Shown here piece by piece: positions 45,137-53,827 of a stretch of DNA of 64,000 nt (positions are counted from its first letter, which is position 1; the number at the start of each line of letters is the position of its first letter). The DNA is taken from assembly GCA_943846595.1 (NCBI GenBank), contig OX044355.1:1968501-2032500 (forward strand). Direction: 5' to 3'. A program made the translations under genes and the position numbers. The notes beneath the pieces are model-generated. The model did no database searches, was not told the origin of the DNA, and saw nothing but the letters and a program-made list of their open reading frames with translations. Origin of the DNA: an uncultured Polaribacter sp. GTDB taxonomy: Bacteria; Bacteroidota; Bacteroidia; Flavobacteriales; Flavobacteriaceae.

Positions 45137-46521
45137 TATTTACTAATTTCCTTTTTCCAATTTCTCTCAAAAGTACATTTACCGTGCTTATTATTCAATT
45201 TAATATAGGTTTCAAAAATCTTTTCTTTAGACCATTTTGCAATTGATTCTTCTTTCTTCTTTCGAAGTGCTAAGTTTTGAATTTTTTCATAATCCTTTAC
45301 CAAGTCCGCCGAATGCGTATCTGTTCTATCTCTCATATAGAAGAATTTGTACATTTTCTCACCTTCTCTAGTTTCATCATAAAACGGAGGTGTCATACTT
45401 CCTTGACTCAAATCACTTACTCTGGCGTACAAAGCAGGATCCATTCTCGTCAAATCAAACTTAGATTCTCCGGTTTGACCATTGATAAGGAGGCCGGCAT
45501 TATTTTTAGTATCCTTATCTTGAGAATATTTTTTTACAGCTTCTTCAAAAGTAATTGTTCCCTCCTCTATTTCTTTAATGATATCTGCCACTTTCTTTTC
45601 TGTTTCTTTTAACTTTTCTTCAGGTATTTCTGGTTGCATTAAAATATGAGAAACAGACCTAGTATTTCCTTTTATTTTATGCAATTGAATAATATGGTAT
45701 CCGTATAAAGATTTAAAAGGTGTTGAAATCTGACCTTCTGTGTCTAGGGTAAATACTACTTCTTTAAATTCTTTGATAAATTGCGTTTCTTTGGTAATTT
45801 CATATTTACCCCCGTTGTTGGTTACGGCTGTATCATCCGAATTTATTATTGCTTTCATTTTAAAGCTAGATCCGTCAAGGATATCTTGTCTTATTTGGTT
45901 AAGTTTTGCAACAATTCGTTCATTCTCTTCTGCAGTTGGTTCTGCATTTATAACAATTTGAGCCAATTCTATTTCAGCTGGAAATTCTGGCAATTCATTA
46001 TTCTCTTTTAACCCCTTGTAATAGAGACGAACTTCTTCAGGAGTAACATCTACTTTTTCTGTAATTTTTTGTTGCTCTTGCTTAATAAGTGCATTTTCTT
46101 TTTCGATTTTAAACAACTCTTTCTTTAAGTCCTCTTCATCATTAAAACCATAAGCAGCTACCATTTTCTCTACAGAACCATATTGTTGTTTAAAATAAGC
46201 AATATTGTTTTCAACGCTCGCATTGACTTGTTGATCTGAAACGATCACACTATCTACGATAGCATGATGAGAAAGTAACTTTTGCAACATTAACTGTTCT
46301 AACATTTCGCAATCTGAAATTTCAATCTTTCCTTCACTATTCGCTAAAACTTCTTGTTTAAATTTATCGATGTCAGAATCCAACACAATATTTTTACCAA
46401 TGACAACAGCAACACCATCAATTTTTATTTTTTGAGCAATTGTTGCTTGAATTGAAATTGCAAAGAAGGTAAATAATGTGATTGATTTAATATATTTTGA
46501 AATTCTCGTTTTGTAGGGCAT
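45136..46521 (-). CDS. SurA-like periplasmic peptidyl-prolyl isomerase
   Basis: A 461-residue secreted protein with a signal peptide (...FFAISIQATIAQ). The N-terminal SurA-like helical domain (DGVAVVIGKNIVLDSDID) is followed by two parvulin rotamase regions at about 175-275 and 280-385 (ELAQIVINAEPTAEEN; RSVSHILMQPEIPEEK). SurA assists outer-membrane protein folding. The start lies 35 nt inside the preceding gene. Third of three related folding-factor genes in a row. Confidence 0.9.
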   Translation of the reverse strand: MPYKTRISKYIKSITLFTFFAISIQATIAQKIKIDGVAVVIGKNIVLDSDIDKFKQEVLANSEGKIEISDCEMLEQLMLQKLLSHHAIVDSVIVSDQQVNASVENNIAYFKQQYGSVEKMVAAYGFNDEEDLKKELFKIEKENALIKQEQQKITEKVDVTPEEVRLYYKGLKENNELPEFPAEIELAQIVINAEPTAEENERIVAKLNQIRQDILDGSSFKMKAIINSDDTAVTNNGGKYEITKETQFIKEFKEVVFTLDTEGQISTPFKSLYGYHIIQLHKIKGNTRSVSHILMQPEIPEEKLKETEKKVADIIKEIEEGTITFEEAVKKYSQDKDTKNNAGLLINGQTGESKFDLTRMDPALYARVSDLSQGSMTPPFYDETREGEKMYKFFYMRDRTDTHSADLVKDYEKIQNLALRKKKEESIAKWSKEKIFETYIKLNNKHGKCTFERNWKKEISK

Positions 46522-47332
46522 CTTTAACTATTATTTGTTCTATTTCTCTTATTAGTTCAATTTTACGCTGATGTAAAATTAATTGCTTTATGGTCGATTT
46601 TATATAACTCTTGGGTGCAAGATCGTTTCTTTTTAAAACATCTTTTACAGCGACCAAATATAAACTTAATGAATCTTGTTTCTGAATGAATTTTGTTTTT
46701 TTTAACAATTTTTCCTTCAAAAAAGGGATTTTTAACATAATGTTATCTAATGGCATCCATACACTGTCGTTTAACTGAAAAGATTTAAAGTTTAAATGAT
46801 ATTTCTCAAGAGCTTCCGATGCTTCTAAGTCATCTGATTTAAACAATGTAATGAGCTCTTTTTTGTTAATCAAATTATTATTGAAGTGTAAAAATTTAAT
46901 TTTCAAGAGTTCTTCATTCAATTTAAAGTTCTTTTTATTTGTAGAATAATAGGTATCTATTTCAGCTTCAGAAATAATTGTATCCAGTTGTTGTTTTATC
47001 AGTTGCTCTTTATAATTATTAATTAACAAACTGTGTTTATAATTTTCGACCAGCTCGTTAATTGCTGTATTTTCTTGAGAGGAATTATTTTCTAAAGATT
47101 TTTTAAGCATCAATTGTTTTACTGCCCAATTGTTAATAATACTTTTAACTAATACCAAACTATCTTCTTTGGATATGTTCGTTGGAATTAAGTTCTGTAG
47201 AGCCTCCCTGTACAATTCCTCGTCAAAAACAGCTGCAATAGGCATGTCTTTGGGATCTATTTCTTTTTTTAACCCAAAATAGTTACAGGATGAAAAAAGA
47301 ATTAGAAACAATAAAATACTCAAAAATTTCAT
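46487..47332 (-). CDS. SurA N-terminal-like lipoprotein without a rotamase domain
   Basis: A 281-residue lipoprotein (lipobox LFSSCNYF). The body is helical and lysine-rich with the SurA-type layout (NNWAVKQLMLKKSLENN), but I find no parvulin signature, so it may be a chaperone rather than an isomerase. It shares one base with the stop codon of the gene before it and overlaps the next by 35 nt, so the three are surely co-translated. Family assignment is by context as much as by sequence. Confidence 0.75.
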   Translation of the reverse strand: MKFLSILLFLILFSSCNYFGLKKEIDPKDMPIAAVFDEELYREALQNLIPTNISKEDSLVLVKSIINNWAVKQLMLKKSLENNSSQENTAINELVENYKHSLLINNYKEQLIKQQLDTIISEAEIDTYYSTNKKNFKLNEELLKIKFLHFNNNLINKKELITLFKSDDLEASEALEKYHLNFKSFQLNDSVWMPLDNIMLKIPFLKEKLLKKTKFIQKQDSLSLYLVAVKDVLKRNDLAPKSYIKSTIKQLILHQRKIELIREIEQIIVKDALQNENFKIY

Positions 47333-48966
47333 TATTTTTTTTCGTAGAATTTAATTAGTTTTTTCAATTGTCTTTTGTTGATTTTTATGCTGTTTTTCTT
47401 TCTTAAATCAGCAATCCAATTTTGCTCAAGGAAATTTTGATAATCGTTAATTACCTGCCCCTTAATTTCCGATAAGTCTTCAACAGCATAGTTTTTTTTA
47501 TTTTCAACAAAAAATTGCTTCAACCCTAGAGTGTCTTTTGAAGATTTGTGCCATATTTTTTGTTGCATCAATTCAAACAAGAGCAAACCATCTTCATATT
47601 CTTTTAAAATCGTAGCATATTCTGGAGCCGTGTTTACCAGGTTTTCTTTAAAATACTTTACAATTTCTTCATTTTTGTACAATTCAAAAAGAGCAGCAAT
47701 CGGTTGCCGTTTTTTGTTTGCAATTGAAGAAACAAATGCAGCTTGAGTAAAATTTCTCTCATTAATACTGAATAGGATGTTTTGTAAAGAATCTTTTGAA
47801 ATCGTTCTAATATCTTTTCTATTTAGTATTAATTTTGCTGATTCATGTTCTGTGATCCGATAGTTTTTCTTTAATTTATTAAGAACGGCATCATCGGAAA
47901 GTTTCATTCGACCACTTCTCTTTAAACGTTCAGTAATAGTAGCTTTCATCTCTTCAAAAGACTTGAGAGGGTGTTTTTTTAATAAGCGGAGAATATGCCA
48001 TCCAAAGCGAGTTTTAAAGGGTTTTGAAAAATCTCCAATGTCACGTAGAGAAAAAGCGGCTTTTTCAAAAGAAGGTACCATTCTTCCGGTTCCAAATTTG
48101 GTTAATTTGCCTCCTTTATCCTTTGAAGAATTGTCATTAGAATATCTCTTTGCCAAAGAATCAAAGGACTTACCTTCAATTAACTTAGCATATACTTCGT
48201 CTATTTCTGTTTTACCCGTTGGGGCTAAATCTGTAACCAAAATATGGGCAACTTCAACCTCTCCTTTGGAAACTCTAATATTATCAACTTTTAAAATATG
48301 ATATCCAAATCTTGTTTTAAAAGGCATTGATACTTCTCCTACTGGTGTTTTGTATGCAGCCTCTTCAAAAGGATATACCATTTTAAAAGCAGAAAAATAA
48401 CCTAAATTCCCTTTATTTCCTTTAAATTTTCTCTGTGGGTTGTCTCTAGCCGAATCATCATCTGAAGTTGCGGCTGCTACTTTTTCAAAATCTTCGCCTG
48501 CAAGAATTCTATTTCTAATTTTTAGAATTTTATTATATGCCGCTAAAGTATCTGCTGGCGTTGCATTTTTTTTTGTCCGAATTAAAATATGTTTTGCTTT
48601 TATTTCATTTTTAGTCCTAAAATAAGCCTCCTTTATTAAATTATCTGTAAAACTCTTATCCTGCAAATAAGGGGCAGAAAGTTGATTTCGATAGGTTTCA
48701 ATCTCCTTTATGTAGGAAGGTAAGGTATCCAATTTAAGTTGATATGCTTCCTTTACTTTTAACGTATAATTGATGAACAAATCTAAATTATACGGAACGT
48801 TTTTCGATTCCTCATTATCAATTGCAGCTAAATTTTTTTCATAGACTTTTTTAAAATCTGCAACTGTTATTTTTGAATCATTGATAGTAACCAACGTTTT
48901 TGATTTCTTTTGAGAAAACAAGACAACATGCGCAATTAGCATGAAGAGTAAAATACTTTTTTTCAT
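47332..48966 (-). CDS. PpiC/SurA-type peptidyl-prolyl isomerase with two parvulin domains
   Basis: A 544-residue secreted protein (signal peptide ...LIAHVVLFSQ). Two rotamase domains stand at about 115-225 (IKAKHILIRTKKN; PFKTRFGYHILKV) and 230-335 (VEVAHILVTDLAPTG; PFKTRFGWHILRL), followed by a 200-residue helical tail. It acts on proline bonds of envelope proteins. It is the first of the folding-factor genes and comes 7 nt after the DUF493 gene. Confidence 0.9.
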   Translation of the reverse strand: MKKSILLFMLIAHVVLFSQKKSKTLVTINDSKITVADFKKVYEKNLAAIDNEESKNVPYNLDLFINYTLKVKEAYQLKLDTLPSYIKEIETYRNQLSAPYLQDKSFTDNLIKEAYFRTKNEIKAKHILIRTKKNATPADTLAAYNKILKIRNRILAGEDFEKVAAATSDDDSARDNPQRKFKGNKGNLGYFSAFKMVYPFEEAAYKTPVGEVSMPFKTRFGYHILKVDNIRVSKGEVEVAHILVTDLAPTGKTEIDEVYAKLIEGKSFDSLAKRYSNDNSSKDKGGKLTKFGTGRMVPSFEKAAFSLRDIGDFSKPFKTRFGWHILRLLKKHPLKSFEEMKATITERLKRSGRMKLSDDAVLNKLKKNYRITEHESAKLILNRKDIRTISKDSLQNILFSINERNFTQAAFVSSIANKKRQPIAALFELYKNEEIVKYFKENLVNTAPEYATILKEYEDGLLLFELMQQKIWHKSSKDTLGLKQFFVENKKNYAVEDLSEIKGQVINDYQNFLEQNWIADLRKKNSIKINKRQLKKLIKFYEKK

Positions 48967-48973
48967 AGTTTTT

Positions 48974-49258
48974 TTATAGAGAAATAATTCCTTTTATCTT
49001 TTCTGCTTTTTTATAATACGAAATAATTTCAGATGGACTCTTTACTTGTAAAACGATCGATAAACTTTCGTATTTCCCTGTTTTTGATTTTTTAAGTTTG
49101 ATTTCTGCATTCGTACCACTAAAGAGATCTCTAACCTCTTGCACTTGGTTGCCAGTGACAGGCACAATAAACTTATACATATAATCCGAAGGAAACTTAC
49201 TTGTTTCTCCTAACTGTACTTTTAACTTTGCATAAAATGCTTCTCTTTCATTAACCAT
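48974..49258 (-). CDS. DUF493-family small protein
   Basis: A 94-residue cytoplasmic protein of the YbeD/DUF493 type, an ACT-like alpha/beta fold (SDYMYKFIVPVTGNQVQEV; GKYESLSIVLQVKSPSEII). Function is not established in the family. A TAATTTTG -7 box lies 42-49 nt upstream of its ATG. It probably heads the operon of folding factors. Confidence 0.85.
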   Translation of the reverse strand: MVNEREAFYAKLKVQLGETSKFPSDYMYKFIVPVTGNQVQEVRDLFSGTNAEIKLKKSKTGKYESLSIVLQVKSPSEIISYYKKAEKIKGIISL

Positions 49259-49299
49259 AAATTGAATTTTTTAGTTTATAATTTATAAATAACAATACA

Positions 49300-49307
49300 C
49301 AAAATTA
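49300..49307 (-). promoter_or_regulatory. -7 promoter element of the DUF493/folding-factor operon
   Basis: TAATTTTG fits TAnnTTTG and predicts a leader of about 38 nt. The divergent box of the ATPase gene lies 33 nt away. Confidence 0.4.
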
Positions 49308-49339
49308 CACTAAATATTAGTTTTATAAAGGGAATGATT

Positions 49340-49347
49340 TATTTTTG
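49340..49347 (+). promoter_or_regulatory. -7 promoter element of the AAA ATPase gene, predicting a leaderless transcript
   Basis: TATTTTTG ends 4 nt before the ATG at 49352, with TTA instead of TTG near -33. Transcription would start at the first base or one before. Confidence 0.45.
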
Positions 49348-49351
49348 TGAT

Positions 49352-49894
49352 ATGCAGCAGAAAATAGTTTTAATTGGTGGACCTGGAACTGGCAAAACTT
49401 CAGTACTAAATGCCTTGATTCAAAAAGGATTTTTTTGCATGCACGAAGTTTCAAGAGAAGTCACTTTAAAAGCGAAGGAGGATGGCATCGACCAGTTGTT
49501 TTTAACCGCGCCATTACTCTTTAGTGAAAAGCTCTTGGAAGGTAGAGAAAAACAATATCATAGAGCAACCGATACAACAGAAGAAATTGTTTTTTTTGAT
49601 CGTGGAATTCCTGATGTTTTTGCCTACATGGATTATTTTAAAACCTCCTACCCTCCAATTTTCATTGATAAAAGTAAAGCACATTTATATGACAAAGTTT
49701 TTATGTTTTCTCCATGGGAAGAAATATATACTGCAGACAATGAGCGATATGAAAATTTTGAGCAAGCAATAGCAATCAATACTTTTCTTGAAAAAGCATA
49801 TCAAAAAATAGGATATGAATTGATCATAGTTCCTTTTGGAAGCATTGAAGATCGTACCAATTTTATTCTCAACTCATTAGAAATAAAACGATGA
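49352..49894 (+). CDS. AAA_28-type ATP-binding protein (NadR-kinase-like)
   Basis: A 180-residue cytoplasmic P-loop protein: Walker A LIGGPGTGKTSVLNAL, then VFFDRGIPDVFAYMDY as Walker B region. It resembles the AAA_28 family, related to nucleoside or nicotinamide-riboside kinases; the substrate is unknown. I choose ATG 49352 (MQQKIVLIGG). An in-frame ATG at 49334 lies upstream of the -7 box and so would not be transcribed. It overlaps recQ by 4 nt, which suggests coupled translation. Confidence 0.82.
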   Translation: MQQKIVLIGGPGTGKTSVLNALIQKGFFCMHEVSREVTLKAKEDGIDQLFLTAPLLFSEKLLEGREKQYHRATDTTEEIVFFDRGIPDVFAYMDYFKTSYPPIFIDKSKAHLYDKVFMFSPWEEIYTADNERYENFEQAIAINTFLEKAYQKIGYELIIVPFGSIEDRTNFILNSLEIKR

Positions 49895-51783
49895 TTTCTC
49901 CGAGAGAAATATTGAAAGAATATTGGGGATATTCAGCATTTAGGCCTTTGCAAGAAGAAATTATCGGTGCTGTTTTAGCCCAAAAAAACACGGTAGCTTT
50001 ATTACCAACAGGGGGAGGAAAATCAATTTGTTTTCAAGTACCAGCACTGCTCTTAAAAGGAGTGTGCATTGTCATATCTCCATTGACTGCTTTAATGGAA
50101 GATCAAGTAATACGTTTACAAGAAAAAGGAATTAAAGCCATGAGAATTCCTGCAAAAAGTTTTCAAGATGAAATGATTGCTCTTTTTGATAATTTAAAAT
50201 TTGGGGATTTTAAATTCTTATATATCTCTCCAGAAAGACTCCAATCAAGATTCATTCAACAAAAGATTAAAGAACTAACTGTTTCTTTTGTTGCGGTAGA
50301 CGAAGCGCATTGTATTTCTGAATGGGGACACGATTTTAGATCCTCTTACAGAAAAATAAATATCCTAAAAGAACTGTTGCCGAATGTCAAGTTTATTGCA
50401 TTGACTGCCACAGCAAATCAAAAAGTAATTGAGGATATTTTTTCAAATTTAGAACTAGCAGAAGGAGTTCTTTTTAAACAATCTTTTAAGCGTGAAAAAT
50501 TAGCCTATCAAATTTTTACAATAGAAGATAAACTAAATCGTCTTTTACAAATTTTCAAAAAAACGAAGACACCTGCAATTGTTTATATCAATTCAAGAAA
50601 AAAGGCAGAGGAAATTTCGAATTTTTTAAATGCAAATAATCTCAGAAGTAGTTTTTATCATGCTGGATTATCAACTGAAGTAAAGAAAAGTACTTTTGAG
50701 AATTGGATGACAGAAAAAACACCCATTATTGTTGCTACCAATGCTTTTGGTATGGGTATTGACAAAGCAAATGTTGGAATTGTTATTCACTTAAACATCC
50801 CTTCTAGCATCGAAAACTATGTGCAAGAAGCAGGTAGAGCTGGGAGAAATGGTGAAAAATCGTTCTCAGTAGTGTTGCAAAATGACACTGATATTCGCCT
50901 TTTTAAAGAACAGTTGGAACGTAATTTACCTACAATTAAAGAAATCAAAGAAATTTATAAAAAAATGTTCCAGCATTTTCAAATTGGAAATGGAGAATTA
51001 CTAGAAACTCCTTTTGAATTTAATTTTTTAGAATTTTGTGAAAAATATGGATTTAGTTCTTCAAAAGTGACTACTTGTTTGAAGTTATTGAGTAACCAAG
51101 GAATTGTAACGGTTGAAACCGGTTTTAATAAAAAATCATTAGTACACTTTACGACAACTAGTAAAAAAGTCATCAACCTTAGCAAAAACAATGACAAACT
51201 ACATCAGTTTATCGCAGTTTTATTAAGAAGTTATGGTGGGTTGTTTGAACAAGAAACGAAGATTGATGAATACTATTTAGCAAAAAAAGCAGGGATTACC
51301 AATCAACTAGTAAGAACCTACCTCACAAAATTAGAGGATGCAGAAGTATTGGTATACAAACAAGCGGCATTAAACGCTGAAATTTTGTTTTTACATCCAA
51401 GAGAAGATGAAAAGACAATAAATAGAAATGCTAAAGAAATACAACAGTACTTGGATCAGAAAAGGAAGAAAGCTGCGGACTTAATTGATTTTATTAAAAA
51501 TCGTACGCTTTGTAGAAGCAAACAAATACTTACCTATTTCGATGAAAAAGAAACAACAGTATGTGGTATTTGCGATGTTTGTTTGTCAAACAAAAAACCC
51601 ACTCCTTACTTAAAAAATAGTATCTTAGAACTACTTTCTGAAACAACAGCAAAAAGTTCATTAGAAATATGCCATCTTATCGACACTAATGAGAAGCACA
51701 TTTTAATACATTTGCAAACCCTTTTATCGGAAGGAAAGATTGCATTGAACCATCAAAATAAATTCTACCTAAATAATAAATAA
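49891..51783 (+). CDS. recQ: RecQ-family ATP-dependent DNA helicase
   Basis: A 630-residue 3'-5' DNA helicase. Walker A LLPTGGGKSICFQ, DEAH box VDEAHCISEWGHDFR, motif VI YVQEAGRAGRNG, and zinc-binding cysteines near residues 533-570 (CRSKQ...VCGICDVC). There is no HRDC domain after the zinc-binding/winged-helix part, a short RecQ form common in Bacteroidota. Stop and fmt start overlap by one base. Confidence 0.93.
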   Translation: MISPREILKEYWGYSAFRPLQEEIIGAVLAQKNTVALLPTGGGKSICFQVPALLLKGVCIVISPLTALMEDQVIRLQEKGIKAMRIPAKSFQDEMIALFDNLKFGDFKFLYISPERLQSRFIQQKIKELTVSFVAVDEAHCISEWGHDFRSSYRKINILKELLPNVKFIALTATANQKVIEDIFSNLELAEGVLFKQSFKREKLAYQIFTIEDKLNRLLQIFKKTKTPAIVYINSRKKAEEISNFLNANNLRSSFYHAGLSTEVKKSTFENWMTEKTPIIVATNAFGMGIDKANVGIVIHLNIPSSIENYVQEAGRAGRNGEKSFSVVLQNDTDIRLFKEQLERNLPTIKEIKEIYKKMFQHFQIGNGELLETPFEFNFLEFCEKYGFSSSKVTTCLKLLSNQGIVTVETGFNKKSLVHFTTTSKKVINLSKNNDKLHQFIAVLLRSYGGLFEQETKIDEYYLAKKAGITNQLVRTYLTKLEDAEVLVYKQAALNAEILFLHPREDEKTINRNAKEIQQYLDQKRKKAADLIDFIKNRTLCRSKQILTYFDEKETTVCGICDVCLSNKKPTPYLKNSILELLSETTAKSSLEICHLIDTNEKHILIHLQTLLSEGKIALNHQNKFYLNNK

Positions 51784-52727
51784 TGAGAGATATACGCATT
51801 GTTTTTATGGGAACACCCGATTTCGCTGTGACCATTCTAAAGAACCTAATCGCAGCCAATTATATAATTGCTGGTGTTATTACCGCACCAGACAAACCTG
51901 CAGGTAGAGGAAGAAAAATACATCAATCCGCTGTTAAAGAATATGCTTTATCACAAAAACTCCCCATTTTACAACCTATAAATCTAAAAAATGAAGATTT
52001 TCAAAATGAACTAAAGCGCTTAAACGCTACCTTACAAATAGTGGTTGCTTTTAGAATGTTACCCAAAGCTGTTTGGCAAATGCCAATTTATGGTACATTT
52101 AATCTTCATGCTTCTTTATTACCTGAATACAGAGGAGCTGCTCCAATACATTGGGTAATTATAAATGGCGAAACTAAAACAGGGGTAACTACTTTTTTTA
52201 TTGATGATAAAATTGATACAGGTGAAATCATTCTTCAAAAAGAAATTGAAATAGAAACGGATGAAATTGTCGGCACCTTGCATGATAAATTAATGCAACT
52301 AGGAGCAGAACTGGTAAATGAAACAGTTGCATTGATTAAAAACAATAGTGCAACCACCTACAAACAACCTGAATTAGAAGAGAAATCTGCTTCTAAACTA
52401 GATCCTAGCAATTGTAAAATAGATTGGACGGCTTCTTTAGAAGTCACATACAATAAAATACGCGGACTGAATCCATTTCCAGCAGCGTGGACAAACATTC
52501 ATAATAATGGAGAAATAATTTCCGCGAAAATATACAAGATCAAAAAAGAAATTGCAGTGCATCAATTTGAATCTGGAAAAATAATTTGGACTAAAAATGA
52601 GTTAAAAGTTGCTGTAAAAAATGGCTACATATGGATCGGAGATATTAAACTTGCTGGAAAGAAGAAAATGGATGCAAAAAGTCTTTTGAATGGATATGTT
52701 TTTACTGAAAACGCTAAAATGGTGTAA
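51783..52727 (+). CDS. fmt: Methionyl-tRNA formyltransferase
   Basis: A 314-residue enzyme that formylates initiator Met-tRNA. Start RDIRIVFMGTPDFAV is typical. The formyl-THF site NLHASLLPEYRGAAPIHW holds the catalytic Asn and His, with the Asp in DDKIDTGEI. The C-terminal tRNA-binding OB-like domain is present. It is the last gene of the ATPase-recQ-fmt operon. Confidence 0.96.
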   Translation: MRDIRIVFMGTPDFAVTILKNLIAANYIIAGVITAPDKPAGRGRKIHQSAVKEYALSQKLPILQPINLKNEDFQNELKRLNATLQIVVAFRMLPKAVWQMPIYGTFNLHASLLPEYRGAAPIHWVIINGETKTGVTTFFIDDKIDTGEIILQKEIEIETDEIVGTLHDKLMQLGAELVNETVALIKNNSATTYKQPELEEKSASKLDPSNCKIDWTASLEVTYNKIRGLNPFPAAWTNIHNNGEIISAKIYKIKKEIAVHQFESGKIIWTKNELKVAVKNGYIWIGDIKLAGKKKMDAKSLLNGYVFTENAKMV

Positions 52728-52832
52728 AGCCAATACTGGCTTGGTTTTCAAGAAATACACTCCTTTCTCATCGCTGTTATTAACAATTTGATTGTATTTA
52801 TTAACAAAACACGCCTTTTTTAGAGCCTAAAT

Positions 52833-52862
52833 TTGCATGACACCTTAATCCGTCTATATTTG
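52833..52862 (+). promoter_or_regulatory. Promoter of the HU gene
   Basis: TTG at 52833, exactly 19 nt, then TATATTTG at 52855. It is a full match to the Bacteroidota consensus and predicts a leader of about 43 nt. Confidence 0.8.
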
Positions 52863-52908
52863 TTAAGCTATTAAGCAAAATAATATTAACTTAAAAAATC
52901 TATTAATT

Positions 52909-53181
52909 ATGAACAAGTCAGATTTAATCGACGTAATGGCTGCAGATGCAGGAATTTCTAAAGTAGCAGCTAAAGCAGCATTAGAATCTTTTACAGGTAA
53001 TGTAACATCAGCTTTAAAAGGTGGTGATAAAGTTGCATTAGTTGGTTTTGGAACATTTTCTGTTTCTAACAGAGCTGCTAGAAATGGTAGAAACCCTCAA
53101 ACAGGAAAAACAATTCAAATTGCTGCTAAAAATGTAGCAAAATTTAAAGCAGGTGCAGGTTTAAGCGAAGCTGTAAACTAA
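52909..53181 (+). CDS. hup: HU-family DNA-binding protein
   Basis: A 90-residue nucleoid protein with the whole HU fold: helices [18 protein letters not shown], the beta-arm signature [15 protein letters not shown] and C-terminal [11 protein letters not shown]. It bends DNA as a dimer. It is a single-gene unit with a perfect promoter and a strong terminator, in line with high expression. Confidence 0.96.
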   Translation: MNKSDLIDVMAADAGISKVAAKAALESFTGNVTSALKGGDKVALVGFGTFSVSNRAARNGRNPQTGKTIQIAAKNVAKFKAGAGLSEAVN

Positions 53182-53202
53182 GACAATACTTTAAGTAATA
53201 CA

Positions 53203-53234
53203 AAACTCTCTTATTTTTTAAGAGAGTTTTTTTT
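53203..53234 (+). terminator. Terminator after the HU gene
   Basis: An AAACTCTCTTA arm pairs with TAAGAGAGTTT, followed by eight T residues. Confidence 0.85.
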
Positions 53235-53278
53235 GTGGGTAAAAATATGTATATTAGAATCTATAAAAAAAAGCGCCT

Positions 53279-53827
53279 ATCAAACCAAATAAAGGAAACT
53301 TACTAATCGCAGAACCTTCTATATTAAATGACAATTCATTTAATAGAACAATCGTTTTACTTACCGAATTTGCAGAAAGCAACGTGGTTGGCTTCATATT
53401 CAATAGACCGTTAGAATTTACAATTCAAGATTTGCTTCCAGATATAAATTCTCAGTTTATAATTTATGAAGGCGGTCCTGTAGAACAGGATAATCTCTAT
53501 TTTGTACATCGAGTTCCAGATTTAATTCCTGATAGTATTGCTATCAGTAACGGGATTTATTGGGGTGGTAACTTTAGTTCTCTAAAAAAATTATTGCAAA
53601 ACAACATTTTAGATCCTACAGAAATTCGTTTTTTTTTAGGATACTCTGGCTGGATGGAGTATCAACTTCTTGATGAAATAGAAACGGATTCTTGGTTTGT
53701 AACAGAAAACGATTTTAAAAATATTTTTGCTGTAGAAAATGAAACCCTCTGGAAAAACAAATTACTACAAAAAGGAGGAAAATACAAACTATGGGCAAAT
53801 GCGCCGAATGATATCAACCTTAATTAA
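53279..53827 (+). CDS. YqgE/AlgH-family (DUF179) protein with non-standard start
   Basis: From GNLLIAEPSILNDNSFNRT on, the sequence fits the YqgE/AlgH family (GFIFNRPLEF; YEGGPVEQDNLYFVH; FLGYSGWMEYQL). The frame is closed by a TAA at 53264, and the first ATG/GTG/TTG codon is a GTG at 53382, deep inside the fold. An ATC at 53279 (IKPNKGNLL) would give 182 residues, the usual family length, so an AUC start is the simplest reading. A base error in the A8 run at 53265-53272 is the alternative. A TATATTAG -7-like box lies at 53250. Function of the family is unclear; the stop abuts that of the converging aminotransferase. Confidence 0.75.
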   Translation: MKPNKGNLLIAEPSILNDNSFNRTIVLLTEFAESNVVGFIFNRPLEFTIQDLLPDINSQFIIYEGGPVEQDNLYFVHRVPDLIPDSIAISNGIYWGGNFSSLKKLLQNNILDPTEIRFFLGYSGWMEYQLLDEIETDSWFVTENDFKNIFAVENETLWKNKLLQKGGKYKLWANAPNDINLN

